Shown: in pieces, positions 12,201-21,200 of the stretch
How positions within the stretch are numbered: the first letter of the stretch is position 1
How the letters are laid out: every line of letters begins with the position of its first letter
Source of the DNA: Cladopsammia gracilis
Taxonomy: Eukaryota > Cnidaria > Anthozoa > Scleractinia > Dendrophylliidae
Length of the DNA stretch: 64,000 nt
Direction of reading: 5' to 3'
NCBI GenBank assembly: GCA_022457155.1
Contig: JAJGOT010000052.1
Location: forward strand, 2,003,001 to 2,067,000
The notes under the pieces: model-generated
Told to the model about the DNA's origin: nothing
The model's database searches: none
What the model saw: the letters and a program-made list of their open reading frames with translations, nothing else
Made by a program: the position numbers and the translations under genes

Positions 12201-15200
12201 GGATCGAAACTGATTCGTCCTGAGTTTCCGCTCCATGTAACCGACGCCTATGTACTAAATTGACGCCTCTCAGGTCACGTGTTCGTGATCGTTCGAAAAA
12301 AGTTCTCCATCGTCATTTTTTAAATTTGGCTTATTCGGTACAAGCCAGTTTGTTTTATTGTGATCTTTAATTGTTTTCTTGTTTTTCCTGTATGGTTATT
12401 TGTACTATCGCGCGCACTTAATCAACAGCACCAACTATTCCATAAAAAACTACGCGTGTATACAGCGACCGACACAAAATTCAAAACAAGAAAATCATAA
12501 TACATTTAAAAACAAGTCCTAAATATATTTTTCAAAATATCGAGACAGAAGCAGTACCATGGAAAAAGAACTGCCTGATAGTATTGACTGGAATATTAAT
12601 GAATCATTGCAAGTCAGACTTGCCGGAGGTCTCGTACATAGACTCCTAGTATGAACTACATTACATTGAGCCAGGTTTGAGTCTGGGGGCGAATTGGGAC
12701 TGGGATTATGATCAGGTGAATAAAAGTTGGCGCCAGAAAAACCGAATCACTGAATGTGAAGAAACGTCTCGATCAGAATACGAAGCTAAGTGCTTAATGT
12801 TTAAGTTACCAATGTTCCACTGAATATCCCCGACCCATGAGTTGACGTGTTAGCTACGCCTGCGATTGTTTGACCAGCGTAATTCCCCATCATATCAAGC
12901 GCGAGGCCATACTTTGTGTCCAGCTGCTCAGCAAAATCAACAACGAGCATCCCCGCCTCGACTTCGATGTCCACGTGTTCATGATTCATGTTGTCCGTTC
13001 TGGATAGGGGCTCAGGCGTGAGAATCCTTTCCAACGATCTCATGTTCACCATTATGTCCCGTGTGTGCGTGAGGTGGGACCAAGAAGAGCCTGTTCCCAC
13101 GGCACGAATTGAATAATTCCTGTCGGTGGCATACTTGCAAACAGCTGCTAGCTGACCAGGAGAATCAAGGCCTGTATGAATAAAAATATCACCGAACGTT
13201 TCACACTCGACACTAATAAATGTTAGTTAATTGATCGGATGCAGATAGGTAAGCTATCATATAGACCAGCAAACCGTCCCTTGCATATGAGCGTAAACAC
13301 GTGGTCACCAAATTCACAGTATGATCAATGTAGGTAAAATTTCGTCGACAGACTCAAAAGTAAGAACTACACCACATGTCTCCGTAATTGACCCCGGGAG
13401 TGAAGAGTTAAACAGTAAAAGGTAGCGACTCAGTTTCAGGGACCGCGGAGCACACTTTAAAGTGGTAGGGCTAATAGGATGAAATGGAATTGAGAATTAT
13501 TTTGTGAGCGCCGAAGGCGCGAGCCTTTAGAGGGGTCAGGGGGCATGGCTTCCCCAGAAAATTTTGAAATCTTGATGCTCTTAAACTCCATTTCTAGCGT
13601 TATGAGACGACGATTTCTGTCAAAAATGTTCGGTAAATTGATAGTCATTTTTGGCATGTTGTCCATAAGAAAACGTGCGTGTACAGACAGAAACGCTTGG
13701 TAATCGATTTTATTTTTAATTTTTTTTAGCTTAGCTTATAATCAATTCATAGAGAAGAATCGAGGATTGCCGTTGAAAGTCTATCTATTTGAATTTGGCT
13801 CGACTTGCTGTATCTATAACAGGTTAAATTATGAAAACTGAAGGACTTACCTGGTACACTTTGAAAAAGCTTGTTTCTTTCTTGACATTATGGTTGGTTT
13901 TTAAAAGTCAGAAAATCGAAACCAAACTTTAGTTTTAAGATAGTGTTGCATTGATATGTACACGTTGAGAGAACATGGGCAAAGATCCTCCTGAAGCTCA
14001 TTCCCAGCCCCCTCATTCATGTTTGCAATACGGGAGGAACGCCAGCAAGAATAAAAGGCGAAGTTTGTTCAGTCTTCGAGGAGCAACGCAATGGGTGCTT
14101 GTTACTTAAATTACTATTTTGGAAAAAAACAATCAATCTCGTGAGCCCTCAAAACCTTTTTTTGTCAACCCATGCAAAAAGGTGGTTTTACACAAGGCAA
14201 CGTAACGCTGACGAGAGCCGCTGCGACATGTTGCGAGACAAGTTGCTGATTACATGTTACACGTTTGCAACTTGTCTCGCAACGTTGCAAAAAGTAGATA
14301 AGTGGTCAACTTTTTCTGCAACTCGCAATTTTTCGTTGAGAAACAAGTTTCGCAGAGAAGGTGTTACAAGCGTAATTTCATCTGCAACTTGTCTCGCAAC
14401 GGGTCTCGTCAGCATTGCATGCGTTGCAAGTTGCAGGAAAAAATTGCCTCGTGCAACGGGACCTTTATGTATGTAGGGGGAGAAATACACAAAATACTTT
14501 TCTCGGCGTTTGTCCGGAATTTGCTCATCAGTTCTTTACGTTATGAAATATTGCAACAACCTACATATATTAAGTCTTTTTAAAGCCTCATAACTAGATC
14601 GAGGAACCCCTGGTACTTTTGAATTTAACGAACCATTTACCAGGTAATGTTTTGTTTATACGCACCATTTGCCAGTTGATTCCTAATATCCGGGTCATCA
14701 TCAATACCGTAGAGGTCACGTGGAAGCGTGTACACAGGTGAGTCCTCGGGATGGAACACGTGAACAAGTGGTTGCACCATTTCCGTCCCGTCAAAGTTGT
14801 ACCACACCCGGCGTCCCGTGTACGTACAGAAACGAATGCAAGGAAATATGCACTGATATGACCAGCGGCAGTTATAACAGCTATCTATCCTGTTGCCCAT
14901 GGCTGTGACTGTGTTCTCTGTAAAGAACATTGTAACCTGTTTTCCCCGTTCAAAATGGTAGCCTAAAATTTCTGAAGAAGGCTGCAAAATACTTCAGTAA
15001 TCTTGGAGCATTTTGTCAAGAGATATACGATGGAACGTCGTCTTTGTTCCCATTTGAAAAGTGGTTCCTTTTGATCAGTGGTTCCTTTTGATCAGTGGTT
15101 CCATTTGATTAGTGGTTCCATTTGATCAGTGGTTCCAGATTTCAAGAAAAATATACGACTACAGATCGGAACGAAGACGACATTTCGCCATTTTCACATT

Positions 15201-18200
15201 ACAAAATACATCAAGATTCTTGGAGTATTTCACTTCTTAATTTTTATGCTTAACTTTCTCCTGAGCACAAATCTTAGCCAATGAATTATGAGTTTGTCCA
15301 AAGTCCTGAGTGATGATTAATTCATCATACTTCTGTCTGTAATGGCGGCAGTTAACCCTGAAAAAGTCGATACTGATGACGTTAATCACCCGTCGCTAAT
15401 TTGGCATAATCCGAATTATGAATTAGTATTTGGCCGGAATGGAAGATTGAATGGGGTCACAGAGCTCTCCTGTCTCTCCTGTCTAAAACGTTTTTTGAGG
15501 AGCGAAAGATGCTGGTGGACAACATTGCGACACTGTTGCGATCGTCAAGACTGGACTCCTTTATTTGGCGAAATGTTTGTGGAGCATGAAACAATTACCG
15601 ATAAAAACTACCGGTATGGAAGCCATATTGAATTTGCCCCCTGGCACCTTCAGGCATCACATAATGATCATTGAAATTAATATATTCCTTTCAACGGTAA
15701 AAAGGTATATCATGCAAGATTGTGGAGCGGACCAATCATCTCTCCTGTCCGGATTCGGTTCAGATTTACGTCGTCAGTATGGAATTTTTCAGGGCAAACA
15801 GGAGATGCTTCTCGCGCGAACGCCCCAAGCGGCCGGGAGCGATGAGAGGCGGCTGTATCCACAGGCTAATAGACTGCTAGCTGTCCCCAGAGCCCCCTCG
15901 GTTCGCTCGCCGCTCCAATTTGTTCGCCCGCTCGACTATCCAGAGAGGGACTGCTAGCAGTCTAACAGGCTAACTGCACACAGGCAAATAGTGGAAAACA
16001 GAATAGCTCAGTCAAGAACGTTACTCGGACATGCGAAAATTTCTGGCTTTCAAAGCGCTGAGTGACACCTAATCTGACGCTTTCTACAAAAACCAAACTA
16101 TCATGCATCTACTCTGCACAGGTGTCAAGGGTAAAAACGATTTCCGTATAACCCCATACATTTGTTATGCATACGGTTCTTACAAGCAAAAAATAGAACG
16201 CCTAAAGAATCAAAGTGCCCTATGGGCTATCTCCTGTAAGTTCTTCCCATCATGCATTGCTGTCATATTATGTCTGAATATTGTTTTCGATGTTACAATT
16301 AGGCATTTACGTAAGGGTACGCGGTTTCTTGAGTTTAAGCGGTGGTCTAGTGGTTAGCGCGTCGGACTTTCAACCTGAAGGTCGGTGGTTCGATGCCTGG
16401 TCTCTGCCGTCGTGTTGTTTCCTTAGACAAGAAACTTTACTCCACACTGTCTCTCTCCACCCAGGTGTATAAATGGGTACCGGCGACAAAATGCTGGGGG
16501 TAACCCTGCGATGGACTAGCATCCCATCCAGGGGGGAGTAGCAATATTCCTAGTTGCTTCATGCTACAGAAACCGGGTTTAAGCTCCGGCCGTGTGGGCC
16601 ATCGTGGCTCGTGTGCGACTTTACCTTACCTTACGCGGTTTCTTGAGTTTAAATCCTCATTTGTTGTTACTGTTAGTGACGAGGAGTGTCCAGGAGTTAT
16701 TTCGAGTATCACGAGGGACGATGTCATTATAAAGCCGTTATCACGTCATTTTCAATCGAAATGGGGTAAACCGTACATGATGAACGCTTTTGGACCGTTT
16801 GGTGAGAATACCGTAAATGTCTTGAATTTCCGAATAGTGAGAATGATGCAAGAAAGCGTGAGAAAATTATGTTGTCAGACGTGGTTGCTTTGTATAAATA
16901 ATTGGCAAAGGACCGCACACGAAATGCTGCCGCTGTACGTAGGATCTAGAGAAGATCTAATTAGCCAAAAATGTGAACACAAATAGAGTAAGCAAGGCTG
17001 CTACTACATCGACTTTCAGTTTGGGCTCCGTATCATGTCGTTGCCGCGTTAAGTGTTCTACGCAATATCAACCTTGCTTACTTTATTTGCTTTGTATGGA
17101 TATCTTGGGCGCATTCCATTTAGCCAAAAAATCCGGAAATTTCGGTTGAAAGTCGAATGGAGCAGATAATTTCCGGAAAATCTGTTCGGAAATTGTGGAC
17201 TACCTCCACTATTTTTTTCGTTTCGTTATCCGTACCATTTGAACGATACTTCCGTTTCCAGGCTCTCTTGAAGGACCTTCGCGCGGTTTTAGTTGTCTTT
17301 TCAATATGGCGTCTCGTCAACAATGTGGTTCTTGCTTATTCATCTCCGACACTATGGACCACAGAAACGCCATCCCCAGCACTTGTTTTACTGGAGGAAT
17401 AGCAGAAATCAGTGGAATTTCGTGCTATAAATCGAGTGAACGGCCTGGGTACCAGGATAATCTCATCGGTTGGTCGGTATATTTGGAAAATCAATTACCA
17501 TTATGTAAAGGTCACCCTAACCGGTTTTTTCCTACAAATGGTAAGCACCCCTTATAAAGGGCTATTTTTACAAGTTTACATGCTGGTACTAGTACACAAC
17601 TTCTTACAAGACATTTCTTACTTCTGCTTTAGACATACAATATAGGTGGATATTCTGACCGGTCATGTGGCTTGTGAAGCAGGTAAAATAAATTATTGAG
17701 ACAAGGTTTAGCCTGCCAAAAATATGTTTTTTTATTTCAGGCTTAAAGCCACAAAATAAAGGGAGAAGTTGTCATTGAACATGTGTATGGCTAGCTTTTC
17801 TTCAAAGGAAGGGGCGGCTGTACACTATACTGTCATTGAGTAAACAGACATCCTCACGGACACCTCAATAAAACAGAAACAGTTCATAGAAATATACACA
17901 CAACATGAAGCTTGCATTGCCAGTAAAATGGCCCAGGAAGATTTTTATCTTTCTCCCAGTTTCTACTCCTGATAGAATGGGGGCTATACCAACAAGACAC
18001 CATCTTTTTAGGCGGGGGAGAGGGGGTACATAAAGAGACCACCAGTCTTTTTGTAAAATGGTGGGTCCTGTCCGAGTACAATAGTTTGCACACTAACTCT
18101 TCCGGCGGTGCGTTCTCGAGTAATTAACAGAATTACATGAAACAATCGTCCATTTTGTGGTAAAGGAACCTATTCCCAAATCCTTGGCAATAATTGGATA

Positions 18201-21200
18201 GCTTCACATTTTGTTTGCGTATGACATGTTAGAGAAAAGGCTGCTGGATCATTCGTTGATAAGAGTAGTTCACAAGCGGGTTGAAAGTTGTCAAAGTTGA
18301 CCGAACATAAATCGTGTACACAGGCAAAATGCGTCCGCTTCTTTCCTTAATCCTTTCCCTTAAACAAATCACATATAGGTATTCTCACTTTCCGATCCCA
18401 GTGCTTGTAGCTCGAAAAAAAAGTGGTGACATGCCACTGTAAAGTGCTTCATCTCCTCGAATCCCTCTTGTTCGCTATGACACTCCTAATACGACCGTTT
18501 TGATCGCGCGCAAAATGGAGATCGACACTTTCCGATCCGGCCGCCAAATTCGAACTTTCCGGCTCGAAAAATATGGGATGCAAAGGATTCTATACTCACT
18601 AAAACTCGCATATTCGGATCGAGGGAGTCCCCATTTATCATTTTGGGAAGAAACATTTTTCACTTCACAAAACAACCACACAAACACAATGTCTGGTGTT
18701 CAGATTTAATGTTTGATATGTTTTCATATGTTCTTATATTTTCCTCTAAAAACGCGTTTTGTACTAATACCTAAACTTAAAAACTCAGAATTTTAATAAC
18801 CCAAACCTATATTTCACAATTACATTTCATATTTTCCTTTCGTTTGAAAATATCTATTTTAGTTATAGACGTTATAGGAATTCGCGCATTTAATTAAAAT
18901 CGACGTGTTTATTGACCTTCATTGAGATAAGCGGTTTAAGGTTAAAAGAATGTCTCAAGAATGTCTAAGCTGAGAGCGCCAGAACTTTCGTTCATTCAGG
19001 CCAGTGATTTCTGGCGCGGACTCGACTGTCTGTGAGTATCTTTCTTTCAATATTTAATTCAACTCAAAGCACAAATTCTCCTTACTGGTCCCCATACATT
19101 TCGTATAAGACAAATCAGGAGAAATTGTTAAAGGATCAAGAGAACTCATCTTGGGTGATCATTATCGTAATTCTTGTTACCTCTGTACTTAATAGTACAT
19201 TGATACTACAAGGAGAAATTTGGTACTGATCACTACTGGCGCTTAAAAGGTTAATTCAAAATGCACATACCGTAAACTACAAAGCAAAAAGTCACAGGTT
19301 TTAAATTAACTTAAAAAACATAGACATTTTCATGCTCCTCACATTTAACATTAAAGCTTTCTGAGCTTTTCAAACCCTTCCCAAACTCTTTTAAAACCCT
19401 TCCCTTTCTCAATACTTCTCAGACCTCTACAAACTAAAATATCGCCACATAAATTGCTCTCTTCTAACGTTCTCTAAAATCTCAGTTAACTAAATCAAGC
19501 TATGAATATATCGCTTCATCACGCCACAAACCTGCGCTCGCTAAACCCCTTCCAAAAAAAATATGCTACTCGACTCTCATGTCCAATAAAGTCTATTAAT
19601 AGTATCTAACAAAAATGCAGCTAACAAAAAATGTACCCATGGATCGACAAAGAATGCAGGTTAGACGACATAATACTCCTGTAAGTTAAACATTAACTTA
19701 CAGGAGATAAAAACAATAGCACATTCATGCATAATTAAAGTTTGGGGTTATACGGAAATCTTATCCAAATCAGTTTAAAACCACTCATTTGGAAACGTTT
19801 TATAGAAACGCATACGACATAAATTCTTTATTACAAACTAGCCTGTGTACAGCCGCTCACTCTCCTCGTGAAAAATTGAAGAAGCAACTTCTCCAAGTTT
19901 TCTTAAGGTTCTTGTGGGGATGGGGCGACTGCCGTACACAGGCTAACACAAAATGTAGTTCCTTGAACAAGGTAAACAACAAATTTGAAATGCCTTAATG
20001 CTATCCACACTGAGGAAATCATGTTATCGTGTTTTGTATAAAATTGACAATGAATTGGTTGTCAGTAAATGTAAGCTTACCTGTCGTTTGAGGTACCTTA
20101 CAAGATTCAACCGTCAGAGATTTTAAATGGGCGATTCACTATGGCGTCATTTTGCTGAAACTACCAGAATTCATTTCAAAAGCCGTAATTAATACATAAT
20201 AAAAACATTAGACCCTAAGACCGATCCAGTCACGTCCGTGACCTATTGACCAACCAGAGGCTTATTGGATGCTGAAACAAAGAGTTCTTGGGCAAATCTG
20301 AATGACAATACTCAGTATTTGTAAACAGGAACTGTCGCTAAAAGTATTTGATAAATGTCAAGACATTCTCTATTTTCGAATTGCCCATAATACACTTCGT
20401 TTGCCCCCAGATTTTGCATAAACTATTGTTTTGAAATGCTCTTGGGAATATGCAGTCCTCCCAAGAGCATTTAAAAACAATAGTTTATGCAAAATTTGGG
20501 GGGCAAACAAAGTGTATTATGGGCAATTCGAAAATAGAGAATTGAGATGGCAGATAACGGAAACACACATACAAAACAAACAAATCACGACGGACTTCTG
20601 AGAGATCTAAAATCGTTAACCCCCTGCTGATGTTCTGTTAGAACAGGGGTCTCATTACATCGAGTATAGACGAATTATCTGTTTGATGCTGTGAACGGAG
20701 AGCAGTGTAATGTTTGACAAGGAGACGAAATTTGGGCTAGCGTGTTTCGTCTGGCTTAGATCAGACGAAACTACCGAAGCTACCTTGTGAGGTAGTTCCT
20801 GGCGTAGCGAATCGAACGGTTCGGTGATCGAACTCAATCGAACCCAATCCGATTATTGGGTTCGATTGAGTTCGGTAATCGAACACAATCCGCAATTTAT
20901 AATTAAAATTAATCTCACGTCACTGTAGCTCCATTTCATGATTTATTCACTATAGAATCTTCGAACATGTCTTCGATAACCCGAGCAAAGTACAATGAAC
21001 TGAAACAAAGCCGTAAACGTTACATCTTCAAGTTATTAAATACAAATTAGTTGTGAACACAAATGTTGGAAGTAACATTCATTATTGAATAACGCTACGA
21101 GGAAAAGTGAAATAAAAGAAACCGTCATATTTACAATTAAGACAATTAACAGCAACAGCAGGTTGTTAACAGTGTAACAATCTGTAAAAAGAAATTTAAG

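Noticed and set aside
15342..15957. Two overlapping open frames in intron 1
   Set aside because: No recognisable domain, and no splice signals tying them to a gene.
16339..16410. Functional tRNA-Glu gene
   Set aside because: Anticodon stem pairs poorly and a 21-bp target duplication shows it is the head of a SINE.
16561..16986. 141-residue open frame
   Set aside because: It starts within the SINE and crosses its target duplication; the rest may be an old transposon piece but I could not name it.
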